NCBI RefSeq assembly: GCF_026153205.1
Contig: NZ_JAPFBW010000037.1
Coordinates: 1-60,407 of the forward strand
Reading direction: 5' to 3'
Source of the DNA: Aquabacterium sp. A7-Y
Lineage (GTDB): Bacteria; Pseudomonadota; Gammaproteobacteria; Burkholderiales; Burkholderiaceae_C
Length of the DNA stretch: 60,407 nucleotides
A model generated the notes under the pieces. It searched no databases and had not been told where the DNA came from. It worked only from the letters and a program-made list of their open reading frames with translations. Position numbers and translations under genes: made by a program. Shown in pieces: positions 8,492-17,984 of the stretch. The stretch's first letter is position 1; each line of letters starts with the position of its first letter.

Positions 8492-9964
8492 ATGCGCCTG
8501 CTCGGTAAAGCGCTCACCTTCGACGACGTTCTGTTGGTGCCGGCTTTCTCCCAAGTGTTGCCCCGCGACACGTCCCTCAAGACCCGCCTTTCCCGCAATA
8601 TCACCTTGAACCTGCCCGTCGTCTCCGCGGCGATGGACACGGTGACGGAAGCGCGCCTCGCGATCGCGATCGCCCAGGAAGGCGGCATCGGCATCGTCCA
8701 CAAGAACCTGACGCCGAAACAGCAGGCGGCCGAGGTGGCCAAGGTCAAGCGCTACGAATCTGGCGTGCTGCGCGACCCGATCACGATCACGCCGGACGTG
8801 AGCGTGCGTCAGGTGGTGGAGCTGTCGCGCCAGCACGGCGTGTCGGGCTTCCCGGTGCTGCAGGGCAAGACGGTGGTCGGCATCGTCACCAACCGCGACC
8901 TGCGCTTCGAAACCCGCCTGGACGCGCCGGTGCGCGAGATCATGACGCCGCGCGAGCGCCTGGTGACCGTCAACGAAAGCGCCTCGCTGGCCGAGGGCAA
9001 GGCGCTGATGCACAAGCACAAGCTGGAGCGCGTGCTGGTCGTCAATGAGGCCTTCGAGCTGCGCGGGCTGATGACGGTCAAGGACATCACCAAGCAGACC
9101 ACCTTCCCCAACGCCGCGCGCGACTCGCACGGCAAGCTGCGCGTCGGCGCCGCGGTCGGAGTGGGCGAGGGCACCGAGGAGCGGGTCGAGCTGCTGGTCA
9201 AGGCCGGCGTCGACGCCCTCGTGGTCGACACCGCGCACGGCCACAGCAAGGGCGTGCTGGATCGCGTCCGCTGGGTCAAGCAGAACTTCCCCGGCGTCGA
9301 CGTGATCGGCGGCAACATCGCCACCGGTGCCGCGGCACTTGCGCTGGTCGAGGCCGGCGCAGACGCGGTCAAGGTCGGTATCGGCCCGGGCTCGATCTGC
9401 ACCACCCGGATCGTGGCGGGCGTCGGCGTGCCGCAGGTCACCGCGATCGACAATGTCGCGACCGCGCTGCAGGGCTCGGGCGTGCCGCTGATCGGCGACG
9501 GCGGCATCCGCTATTCGGGCGACATCGCCAAGGCCATCGCGGCCGGCGCCAGCACGGTGATGATGGGCGGCATGTTCGCGGGCACCGAGGAAGCGCCCGG
9601 CGAGGTCATCCTCTACCAGGGCCGCAGCTACAAGAGCTACCGCGGCATGGGTTCGATCGGCGCGATGAAGGCCGGCTCGGCCGACCGCTACTTCCAGGAA
9701 AACGACGAGACCGTCAACCCCAACGCCGACAAGTTCGTGCCCGAGGGCATCGAGGGCCGCGTGCCCTACAAGGGCTCGGTGGTCGCCATCCTGTACCAGA
9801 TGGCCGGCGGCCTGCGCGCCTCGATGGGCTACTGCGGCTGCGCCAGCATCGAAGAGATGCGCAACCGCGCCGAGTTCGTCGAGATCACCTCGGCCGGCAT
9901 CCGCGAGAGCCACGTCCACGACGTGCAGATCACCAAGGAAGCGCCGAACTACCGGGTCGAGTGA
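8492..9964 (+). CDS. guaB: Inosine-5'-monophosphate dehydrogenase
   Basis: NAD-dependent oxidation of IMP to XMP, the committed step of GMP synthesis. The 490-residue protein has a TIM barrel split by two CBS domains (about residues 95-205). The catalytic-cysteine loop is [11 protein letters not shown], the phosphate-binding region is [14 protein letters not shown], and the flap contains [13 protein letters not shown] 8492 with GGAG at 8481-8484 gives the standard [15 protein letters not shown] start. guaA follows after about 70 bases, the usual guaBA arrangement, but with a terminator-like hairpin between them. Confidence 0.98.
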   Translation: MRLLGKALTFDDVLLVPAFSQVLPRDTSLKTRLSRNITLNLPVVSAAMDTVTEARLAIAIAQEGGIGIVHKNLTPKQQAAEVAKVKRYESGVLRDPITITPDVSVRQVVELSRQHGVSGFPVLQGKTVVGIVTNRDLRFETRLDAPVREIMTPRERLVTVNESASLAEGKALMHKHKLERVLVVNEAFELRGLMTVKDITKQTTFPNAARDSHGKLRVGAAVGVGEGTEERVELLVKAGVDALVVDTAHGHSKGVLDRVRWVKQNFPGVDVIGGNIATGAAALALVEAGADAVKVGIGPGSICTTRIVAGVGVPQVTAIDNVATALQGSGVPLIGDGGIRYSGDIAKAIAAGASTVMMGGMFAGTEEAPGEVILYQGRSYKSYRGMGSIGAMKAGSADRYFQENDETVNPNADKFVPEGIEGRVPYKGSVVAILYQMAGGLRASMGYCGCASIEEMRNRAEFVEITSAGIRESHVHDVQITKEAPNYRVE

Positions 9965-9985
9965 CCGGTAGTCAACAGAGCCCCA

Positions 9986-10017
9986 GGCAGCACGCGGTGC
10001 TGCCTTTTCCGTTTTTT
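9986..10017 (+). terminator. Intrinsic terminator between guaB and guaA
   Basis: GGCAGCAC (9986-9993), a 3-base GCG loop and the perfect complement GTGCTGCC (9997-10004) are followed by TTTTCCGTTTTTT. This is the best-formed intrinsic terminator in the window. It ends about 17 bases before the guaA start, so it could separate or attenuate guaA expression. Confidence 0.75.
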
Positions 10018-10033
10018 GACACAGGCCCCGACC

Positions 10034-11617
<1,584 letters not shown>

Positions 11618-11914
11618 GGCAGGCGCGGCCGGTGGCCGTGCCCAATGTGGCAAGGTCCGGTTCACCTGGGTTCAGAGATCTTGACCCACTTGGCGCCGCG
11701 ACCCTTGTCCGCCGGAGCGACATGGCCAGCGGCACGAGCACGAGGGGGGGCGGCCAGACGCTGATCCAGCGCCAAGGCGTACCGCTGAGTCAGGTCGGCC
11801 ATCGCGGTCGGTTCGAGGACTCGGTGGATTCGATGAGGGCCATCTGACGCAGGTCGTTCAACGCTTCCAGCGATTGCGCTGCGGGCGCGTCTTCTCCAGG
11901 AAGAGTTGCGGCGT
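11618..11914. other. Non-coding stretch downstream of guaA
   Basis: About 300 bases without a convincing gene. Several short open frames exist on the minus strand; one ends with a plausible protein-like tail (GRGAKWVKISEPR, stop at 11662-11664), but it has no start or recognisable domain and the adjoining frames are broken. This looks like decayed coding DNA between guaA and the toxin-antitoxin genes. No duplicate of the guaA 3' end was found. Confidence 0.4.
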
Positions 11915-11958
11915 TTGACGATTGCACCGATGACTGCATGATTCTATGATTGCAGTCA
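11915..11958 (+). promoter_or_regulatory. Promoter and palindromic operator of the toxin-antitoxin operon
   Basis: TTGCAC (11922-11927), a 17-base spacer and TATGAT (11945-11950) form a good sigma-70 promoter. The -10 lies inside an inverted repeat TGACTGCA (11931-11938)/TGCAGTCA (11951-11958). A nested direct repeat ATGATT-CT-ATGATT fills the centre. An operator over the core promoter is what an autorepressing ribbon-helix-helix antitoxin needs. GAGGAG at 11971-11976 then serves the first gene. Confidence 0.65.
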
Positions 11959-11985
11959 CGGAAAGCAAAAGAGGAGTGTTGAATT

Positions 11986-12240
11986 ATGGCCATCCTGACG
12001 GTAAGGAATGTGCCGGATGACGTGCATCGCGCTTTGCGCGTGCGGGCGGCTCAGCACGGTCGCAGCACGGAGGCGGAGGTGCGCGAGATTCTGGCAGCCG
12101 TGGTCAAGCCGGAGAAGCGTGTGCGTGTGGGGGAAGCCCTGGCAGCCATCGGCCGCAAGATCGGTCTGACCCATGAAGATGTCGCCGTCCTCGAGAGTGT
12201 GCGCGACAAAACGCCGGCCAAACCCTTGAGCTTTGATTGA
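11986..12240 (+). CDS. FitA/VapB-type ribbon-helix-helix antitoxin
   Basis: 84-residue protein with an N-terminal Arc-like ribbon-helix-helix fold (MAILTVRNVPDDVHRALRVR, then an alpha-helix through ARREILA-like AEVREILAAVV), and a flexible C-terminal tail expected to wrap and inhibit the toxin. The family is FitA/VapB. It is preceded by GAGGAG and an inverted-repeat operator, so the protein probably represses its own operon, with the toxin as co-repressor. Its stop codon is directly followed by the toxin ATG. Confidence 0.88.
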   Translation: MAILTVRNVPDDVHRALRVRAAQHGRSTEAEVREILAAVVKPEKRVRVGEALAAIGRKIGLTHEDVAVLESVRDKTPAKPLSFD

Positions 12241-12660
12241 ATGATCGTCCTGGATACCAATGTCGTTTCCGAGGCGATGAAGCCGGAGCCAGACGCGGCC
12301 GTGAGGGCCTGGCTGAACGAGCAGGCGGCGGAAACCTTGTATCTGTCGAGCGTCACACTGGCCGAGTTGCTGTTTGGCATCCGGGCGCTGCCGGCGGGCA
12401 AGCGCAAGAACCTGCTCGACCGCGCTCTGACCGAACTGCTGGAGCTGTTCAAGGATCGGGTCCTGCCGTTCGATACGGATGCAGCGCGTCACTATGCCGA
12501 CCTGGCCGTGATGGCCAAGAACGGCGGGCGCGGCTTCCCGATGCCAGACGGCTACGTCGCGGCCGTTGCCGCATCACGGGGCTTCATCGTGGCATCACGC
12601 GACACATCGCCCTATGAAGCGGCCGGCGTGACTGTCATCAACCCCTGGAAGGATGCATAG
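12241..12660 (+). CDS. FitB/VapC-type PIN-domain toxin
   Basis: 139-residue PIN-domain endoribonuclease, the toxin of the pair. Visible acidic catalytic positions are Asp5 in MIVLDTNVVSE, Glu in LAELLFGI, Asp in FDTDAARHYA and Asp in the PDGYVAAVAASRG region. FitB/VapC toxins cleave RNA, usually tRNA or rRNA; the target cannot be read from sequence. ATG 12241 abuts the antitoxin stop (TGAATG), giving tight coupling. The reading frame is intact with all acidic positions present, so the toxin looks functional. Confidence 0.88.
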   Translation: MIVLDTNVVSEAMKPEPDAAVRAWLNEQAAETLYLSSVTLAELLFGIRALPAGKRKNLLDRALTELLELFKDRVLPFDTDAARHYADLAVMAKNGGRGFPMPDGYVAAVAASRGFIVASRDTSPYEAAGVTVINPWKDA

Positions 12661-12831
12661 GACCAGAGACACCCCATAAGGGCCGAGAACGGAACCACCG
12701 TAGTCCGGGCGGTCTGCCTGCAAGGGCTCGGGACCTTGGGGCCGGGACGGTAAACTCCGCCCTCGCTCAAGGACGTGGTCCGCGAGCGAACGCAGCCTGT
12801 TGGAGGCGATAGGGAAGTGGTAGGAGAGATC

Positions 12832-13053
12832 ATGCGAGCCTTGTTCAGTGTGGCAGCCCTGCTGGTCGTGCTGGCCGTCATCGGCGTGTTGCTCAAGAAG
12901 CAAATGGCGGCGGTGAAGGTGCCGTCCGTCACTTCCTCCGATCCGGCCGCCAGCAGTTCGCAGCGCCTGCCCCCCGGCGAGCAGATGCGCCAGCTGCAGA
13001 AGGACCTGGACCAGGCCATGCAGCAGGCCCCGCGCCGTATCGACGACGAATGA
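12832..13053 (+). CDS. Small single-pass membrane protein, unknown function
   Basis: 73-residue protein with one hydrophobic segment (about residues 3-20, ALFSVAALLVVLAVIGVLL), followed by a Lys-rich boundary and a polar tail containing GEQMRQLQKDLDQAMQQA. It resembles short membrane proteins often found before tadA in Burkholderiales; no function is known. The start ATG has TAGGAGAG ten bases upstream. A TAAACT at 12751-12756 could be its -10 box. tadA begins 34 bases later. Confidence 0.7.
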   Translation: MRALFSVAALLVVLAVIGVLLKKQMAAVKVPSVTSSDPAASSSQRLPPGEQMRQLQKDLDQAMQQAPRRIDDE

Positions 13054-13087
13054 TGATCGCCACCGGCTCCCGGTTGTTGGCCCTGCC

Positions 13088-13672
13088 ATGAACGAGCTGC
13101 TTGCCGCCGACGAATACGCGATGCGCATCGCGCTGGACCAGGCGCAGAACGCCTGGCTGGTCGGCGAGGTCCCGGTGGGCGCCGTCATCATGCGCGAAGG
13201 CAAGGTGATTGCCACCGGCTACAACCGGCCCATCACCGAGCACGACCCGACCGCGCATGCCGAAATCGTCGCGCTGCGCCATGCCGCGCAGTTGCTCGGC
13301 AACTACCGGCTGCCCGAGTGCGAGCTCTACGTCACGCTGGAGCCGTGCGCGATGTGTGCGATGGCGCTGATGCACGCCCGCTTCAAGCGGGTCGTGTTCG
13401 GCGCGCTCGACCCCAAGACCGGTGCGGCCGGCTCGGTGATTGACCTGTTCGCCCAGCGTCAGCTCAACCACCATACCCTGGTACAGGGCGGTGTGCTGGC
13501 CGATCCTTGCGGGCGTATGCTGCGCGAGTTTTTCGCCGAACGGCGCGCGCTGCACCGCAGCCGTCGCGCGGCCGGCGCCCCCCTGCCTCTCGAAGACAGT
13601 TCGGTCCTGTCGGTCGAACCCATCCCGACCGGCGATGTCAGCGAACTGCCCGACCCGGAGACCAAGTTTTGA
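13088..13672 (+). CDS. tadA: tRNA-specific adenosine deaminase TadA
   Basis: Converts adenosine 34 of tRNA-Arg(ACG) to inosine. The 194-residue cytidine-deaminase-fold protein has the zinc/proton-shuttle motif HAEIVALRHA at about residues 57-66 and the zinc-binding PCAMCAMAL at about 87-95. The C-terminal 35 residues extend past the E. coli-length core and are low in conservation. The next gene (ldcA) begins at a TTG that overlaps the tadA stop. Confidence 0.94.
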   Translation: MNELLAADEYAMRIALDQAQNAWLVGEVPVGAVIMREGKVIATGYNRPITEHDPTAHAEIVALRHAAQLLGNYRLPECELYVTLEPCAMCAMALMHARFKRVVFGALDPKTGAAGSVIDLFAQRQLNHHTLVQGGVLADPCGRMLREFFAERRALHRSRRAAGAPLPLEDSSVLSVEPIPTGDVSELPDPETKF

Positions 13673-14661
13673 CCGCTCCCCAGCCGAAGCGACAGCCCGC
13701 GCGTGATCCCGATCCTGACCATGGTCACGACGGACACGACTGCGACGAGCACTGCCACCTTCATGACGGCCCGCTGTCCTTGACCATTTTCTCGCCCTCG
13801 GGCGTGGTGGCCCAGGGTTCGGCCCTGAAGCTGGCGGTCAAGCGCCTGCGTGCCCACGGCATCGAAGCCACACTCGACGAGAGCGCGCTGGCCAAGTACC
13901 AGCGTTTCGCCGGCGACGACAACACGCGCCTGGACGCCATCCACCGCGTCGCACGCAGCGGCGTCTCGGTCGCCCTGGCCGCGCGCGGCGGCTACGGCCT
14001 GACGCGCCTGCTCGACCGCATCGACTTCGACCTGCTGCTGCAAAGCATCGAATCCGGGACCCGCTGGGTCGGCCACAGCGACTTCACCGCGCTGCAGCTG
14101 GCGCTGCTGGCGCGGCACAAGGGCGCCCGCACCTGGGCCGGGCCGCTGGCGGCCTACGACCTGGGTGGCGAGAGCGTCGACGAGGTGACCGAGGCCTGTT
14201 TCCTCGAAGCCATGCGCGGGGAACTGGAGGCGGTGGGTTTCCGCACCGAGGCTGGTTTCGACGGCCTGGAGCTCAAGGGCACGCTCTGGGGGGGCAATCT
14301 CAGCGTGGTCAATGCGCTGCTGGGCACGCCGCACTTCCCCAAGGTCAAGGGCGGCATCCTGTTCCTTGAAGACGTCAACGAGCACCCCTACCGCATCGAG
14401 CGTTGCCTGCTGCAACTGCACCAGGCCGGGGTCCTCGATGCGCAGAAGGCCGTCGTGCTCGGCCGCTTCACCGACTACAAACCCTCGCCTCTGGACCGGG
14501 GCTACACGCTCAAGAGCGTGGTCGAGCACCTGCGCGGCCTCACGCAGGTGCCCATCCTGACCGGACTGCCCTTCGGCCATGTGCCGACCAAGGTGACAGT
14601 TCCTGTCGGTGCCAAAGTGCAACTCGTGGTGCAAGGCAGGGAAGTCCTGCTGGCCTGGTAA
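13669..14661 (+). CDS. ldcA: LD-carboxypeptidase (muramoyltetrapeptide carboxypeptidase)
   Basis: Cytoplasmic serine peptidase (S66 family) that removes the terminal D-Ala from recycled murein tetrapeptides. The catalytic triad is visible: Ser in GHSDFTALQ, Glu in EDVNEHPYRIER and His in FGHVPTKVTV. The 330-residue call uses a TTG start at 13669 that overlaps the tadA stop (TTTTGACC). No ATG is available before the conserved IFSPSG strand, and a GTG at about 13806 would lie inside it. The resulting N-terminus holds a His/Asp/Cys cluster (DHGHDGHDCDEHCHLHDG), a possible metal-binding extension. The start choice is less certain than the function. Confidence 0.88.
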   Translation: MTAPQPKRQPARDPDPDHGHDGHDCDEHCHLHDGPLSLTIFSPSGVVAQGSALKLAVKRLRAHGIEATLDESALAKYQRFAGDDNTRLDAIHRVARSGVSVALAARGGYGLTRLLDRIDFDLLLQSIESGTRWVGHSDFTALQLALLARHKGARTWAGPLAAYDLGGESVDEVTEACFLEAMRGELEAVGFRTEAGFDGLELKGTLWGGNLSVVNALLGTPHFPKVKGGILFLEDVNEHPYRIERCLLQLHQAGVLDAQKAVVLGRFTDYKPSPLDRGYTLKSVVEHLRGLTQVPILTGLPFGHVPTKVTVPVGAKVQLVVQGREVLLAW

Positions 14662-14688
14662 GAAAGTTGCATGGCATTCTCCGGTTGA

Positions 14689-14708
14689 GGGGCCGTCAGG
14701 CCCCCTTG
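14689..14708 (+). terminator. Short hairpin between ldcA and yejA
   Basis: GGGGCC, a GTCA loop and GGCCCC are followed by CTTGT, 28 bases after the ldcA stop. This is a weak intrinsic terminator or attenuator before the transporter operon. Confidence 0.4.
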
Positions 14709-14724
14709 TACAGGAGGATGCCCT

Positions 14725-16986
14725 ATGTCGTGTTGCCCGCCGCCTTGTCTTCCCCCCAGCGCCGCCTGGCGGTTTCGCGTCCGGCGATGGGGAAGTGCGG
14801 TGTGCATGGCCTTGGCATTGGCCGGCTGCAACAACAGTCCGCATCCCGGTGACGCGGCCGCCCAGAACACCTTGTTCTCGGCCTTCGCCGAGCGCTCCCC
14901 CAAGTACCTGGACCCCACCGCGTCGTACTCCAACAACGAGACGCCCTACACCTATCAGGTCTACGAACCGCTCTACGGCTACCACTATCTCAAAAGGCCG
15001 TATGAGCTGATTCCCAGGGCCGCCGCGGCGGTGGTGCAGCCGCGTTATCTCGACAAGAACGGCCACCCGCTGCCGCAGGATGCGCCGGGTGACGCGATCG
15101 CCGAGAGCGTCTACGACGTGCCGATCCGCAAGGGCATCCGCTTCGCGCCGCACCCGGCTTTCGCCACCGACGCACAGGGCCGCTACCTGTACCACCGCGT
15201 GACGCCTGAGCAACTCGGGGACAAGCGCACCCCCTGGGACTTCGAGCAGAGGGGGACCCGCGAGCTGACGGCCGAGGACTTTGTCTACGCCCTCAAGCGC
15301 CATGCCACCCCCCGCATCAAGGCCCCGGTGTTCGGCGTCTTTTCCGAGTACGTGGTGGGCCTCAAGGAATACGGGGAGCTGATCCGCGCCGAGGACAAGA
15401 AGCTGCGCGCCGGCCAGGACCCGTCCAGCCTCGACAACCCCTTCCTCGATTTCCGCAAGTACCCGCTGGAGGGTGTGCAGGCGGTGGACCGCTACACGGT
15501 GCGCTTCCGCATCAAGGGCAAGTACCCGCAGTGGAAGTACTGGCTGGCGATGACCTTCATGGCGCCGGTGCCCTGGGAGGCCGATGCCTTCTACGCCCAG
15601 CCCGGCATGGCGGCGCGCGGCCTGTCGCTCAATGTCTGGCCGGTGGGCACCGGTCCCTACATGATGTCCGTCTACGAGCAGGACCGGCGTCACGTGCTGG
15701 TGCGCAACCCCCATTACCGGCACGACCCCTACCCCTGCGAGGGCATGCCGGGCGACAAGGAAAAAGGCTTGCTCGACGACTGCGGCAAACCCATGCCCTT
15801 CATCGACAAGCTGGTCTTCACGATGGAGAAGGAGAATGTGCCGGTGAAGGCCAAGTTCCGTCAGGGCTACTACGACGTGCCCGAGGTCGAGCGGCCCGAG
15901 TACGGCATCGAGTTCGCGCTGGAGATGCGGGACTCCCCGGCGGTGGAGGAGGAGTACAAGGCCAAGGGCTTCCAACTGCCCCGCAACGTCGACCTCACGA
16001 ACTGGTATGTCGGCTTCAACTGGCTCGACCCTGTGGTGGGCAAGGGCGATACACCGGAGCGCCAGGTGCGCAACCGCAAGCTGCGCCAGGCCCTGTCGAT
16101 CGCGATCGACTGGGAGGAGTACGCGCGGGTGTTCCCGAGAAAGGGCGGCGAGACCGCGATGTCGCCGCTGCCGGCCGGCATGTACGGTTCCCGCCACGGC
16201 ACCTTGGCCGGGGTCAACCCGGTGACACACCAGGTCGTCGACGGTCAGGTGGTGCGCCGCTCGCTCGACGAGGCGCGCCGATTGCTGGCCGAGGCCGGCT
16301 ACCCCAACGGCCGCGACGCGAGCTCGGGCCAGCCGCTGGTGTTGCACTACGACTACCAGCGCGTGCCGACGCCGGAGCTCAAGTCCGAGCTGGACTGGAT
16401 GGTCAAGCAGTTCGCCAAGCTGGGTGTGCAGCTGGAGATCCGTGCCACCGACTACAACCAGTTCCAGGACAAGGTGCGCAAGGGCGTGCAGCAGATCTTC
16501 TGGTGGGGCTGGCTGGCCGACTACCCGGACAGCGAGAACTTCCTGTTCCTGCTCTACGGCCCCAACAGCAAGGCGAAGTTCGACGGCGAGAACACCGCGA
16601 ACTATGTCGATCCGGAGTACGACAAACGGTATGCCCAGCTGCGTTTCATGGACGACGGCCCCGAGAAGCAGAAGGTGATCGACGAGATGAGTGCCATCCT
16701 GCAGCAGGATGCGCCTTGGACCTTCGGATTTTTCCCCTACACCTCGGGCGCCTACCAGTCCTGGGTGCACAACGCCAAGCCCAGCATGATGATCCGTGAC
16801 CAGCTGCGCTATTTCCGGGTCGATCCCGAGACCCGGGTGGCCCGGCAGCGCGAGTGGAACAGGCCGATCTGGTGGCCGGTGGCGCTGCTCGCTCTGGGAG
16901 GGGTATGGCTGGTCTGGCGGACGCGCGCCAGCGTGCGCGAACGCGATCGCGTGACCGCCAGGGGCGAAGTGCTGAAGGAGGCCTGA
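14725..16986 (+). CDS. yejA: Yej-type ABC transporter peptide-binding lipoprotein
   Basis: Family 5 extracellular solute-binding protein for oligopeptides. The 753-residue protein starts with a lipoprotein-type signal (lipobox LALAGC near residue 35), contains the SBP_bac_5 fold (for example VRFRIKGKYPQWKYW, WPVGTGPYMM, LRQALSIAIDWEEY), and unusually ends with a hydrophobic segment (about 715-735, WWPVALLALGGVWLVW) that may be a second membrane anchor. It is longer than OppA and similar to YejA. AGGAGG at 14711-14716 sets the start. yejB begins 1 base after its stop. Yej systems take up peptides, including microcin C in E. coli. Confidence 0.86.
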   Translation: MSCCPPPCLPPSAAWRFRVRRWGSAVCMALALAGCNNSPHPGDAAAQNTLFSAFAERSPKYLDPTASYSNNETPYTYQVYEPLYGYHYLKRPYELIPRAAAAVVQPRYLDKNGHPLPQDAPGDAIAESVYDVPIRKGIRFAPHPAFATDAQGRYLYHRVTPEQLGDKRTPWDFEQRGTRELTAEDFVYALKRHATPRIKAPVFGVFSEYVVGLKEYGELIRAEDKKLRAGQDPSSLDNPFLDFRKYPLEGVQAVDRYTVRFRIKGKYPQWKYWLAMTFMAPVPWEADAFYAQPGMAARGLSLNVWPVGTGPYMMSVYEQDRRHVLVRNPHYRHDPYPCEGMPGDKEKGLLDDCGKPMPFIDKLVFTMEKENVPVKAKFRQGYYDVPEVERPEYGIEFALEMRDSPAVEEEYKAKGFQLPRNVDLTNWYVGFNWLDPVVGKGDTPERQVRNRKLRQALSIAIDWEEYARVFPRKGGETAMSPLPAGMYGSRHGTLAGVNPVTHQVVDGQVVRRSLDEARRLLAEAGYPNGRDASSGQPLVLHYDYQRVPTPELKSELDWMVKQFAKLGVQLEIRATDYNQFQDKVRKGVQQIFWWGWLADYPDSENFLFLLYGPNSKAKFDGENTANYVDPEYDKRYAQLRFMDDGPEKQKVIDEMSAILQQDAPWTFGFFPYTSGAYQSWVHNAKPSMMIRDQLRYFRVDPETRVARQREWNRPIWWPVALLALGGVWLVWRTRASVRERDRVTARGEVLKEA

Positions 16987-16987
16987 G

Positions 16988-17971
16988 GTGCTCAACTACA
17001 TCATCCGCCGCATCGTCTACGGCTTCCTGATCCTGCTGGGCGTCAACCTGCTGACCTTCACGCTGTTTTTCACGGTCAACACGCCCGATGACATGGCCCG
17101 CATGAACATTGGCGGCCAGCGCATCACGGCCGAGCAGATCCACAAGTGGAAGGTCGCGCGCGGCTACGACAAGCCGCTCTACTGGAACGAGGACCAGAAG
17201 GGCCTTCAGCAACTGACCGACACGGTGTTCTGGGACCGCTCGGTCTCGCTGTTCAGCTTGAACTTCGGTCGCGCCGACGGCGAGAGTGCCGGCGACATCG
17301 GGCACCAGGTGGTGCGCCGCATGGGCGTGAGCCTGCAGCTGGCGGTGCCGCTGTTCCTGCTGCAGGTCGTGGCGAGCACGGCCTTCGCGCTGCTGCTGGT
17401 CTTTTTCAGGAGCAGCCGCATCGACTTCTGGGGCGTCGTGCTGTGCGTGCTCATGCTCTCGATCTCCAGCCTGTTCTACATCATCTTCGGCCAGTACCTG
17501 TTCTCGAAGGTGCTGCGGCTGGTGCCGATCTCGGGCTACGCCGGCGGGCTGGACGCGGTGAAGTTCCTGATCCTGCCAGTGCTCCTGTCCTTGCTGTCGC
17601 GGCTGGGCGGCGAGGCGCGGCTTTACCGGGCCATGTTCCTCGAGGAGGTCGGCAAGGACTATGTGCGCACTGCCCGCGCCAAAGGCCTGGCCGAGCACGT
17701 GGTGCTGTTGCGCCACGTGTTGCGCAACGCGCTGATCCCCATCATCACCAGCGCCGGCTCCTACCTGCCTTACGTTTTCCTCGGCAGCCTGGTGTTCGAG
17801 AGCTTTTTCGGCATCCCGGGCCTGGGGGCCTATGTGATCGAAGCCATCGGGGCGCAGGACTTCGCCATCGTGCGCACGATGGTCTTCCTCGGGTCGCTGC
17901 TCTACATCGCGACCTATGTGTTGATCGACATCGCCTACACCTGGGTCGATCCCCGGGTGCGGCTGGCTTGA
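16988..17971 (+). CDS. yejB: Peptide ABC transporter permease YejB
   Basis: 327-residue inner-membrane permease of the OppB/DppB type. It has an N-terminal membrane segment (YIIRRIVYGFLILLGVNLLTF), a periplasmic loop, then five hydrophobic segments and the EAA-like cytoplasmic loop for ATPase contact (YVRTARAKGLAEHVVLLRHVLRNALIP at about 225-250). The start is GTG 16988, one base after the yejA stop. It pairs with the YejE-like permease that follows. Confidence 0.88.
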   Translation: MLNYIIRRIVYGFLILLGVNLLTFTLFFTVNTPDDMARMNIGGQRITAEQIHKWKVARGYDKPLYWNEDQKGLQQLTDTVFWDRSVSLFSLNFGRADGESAGDIGHQVVRRMGVSLQLAVPLFLLQVVASTAFALLLVFFRSSRIDFWGVVLCVLMLSISSLFYIIFGQYLFSKVLRLVPISGYAGGLDAVKFLILPVLLSLLSRLGGEARLYRAMFLEEVGKDYVRTARAKGLAEHVVLLRHVLRNALIPIITSAGSYLPYVFLGSLVFESFFGIPGLGAYVIEAIGAQDFAIVRTMVFLGSLLYIATYVLIDIAYTWVDPRVRLA

Positions 17972-17984
17972 GGGGAAGCACGAG

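Noticed and set aside
13459-16995. Long antisense frame over tadA, ldcA and yejA
   Set aside because: Same kind of shadow: it spans three well-supported genes on the other strand and has no family motif or start signal.
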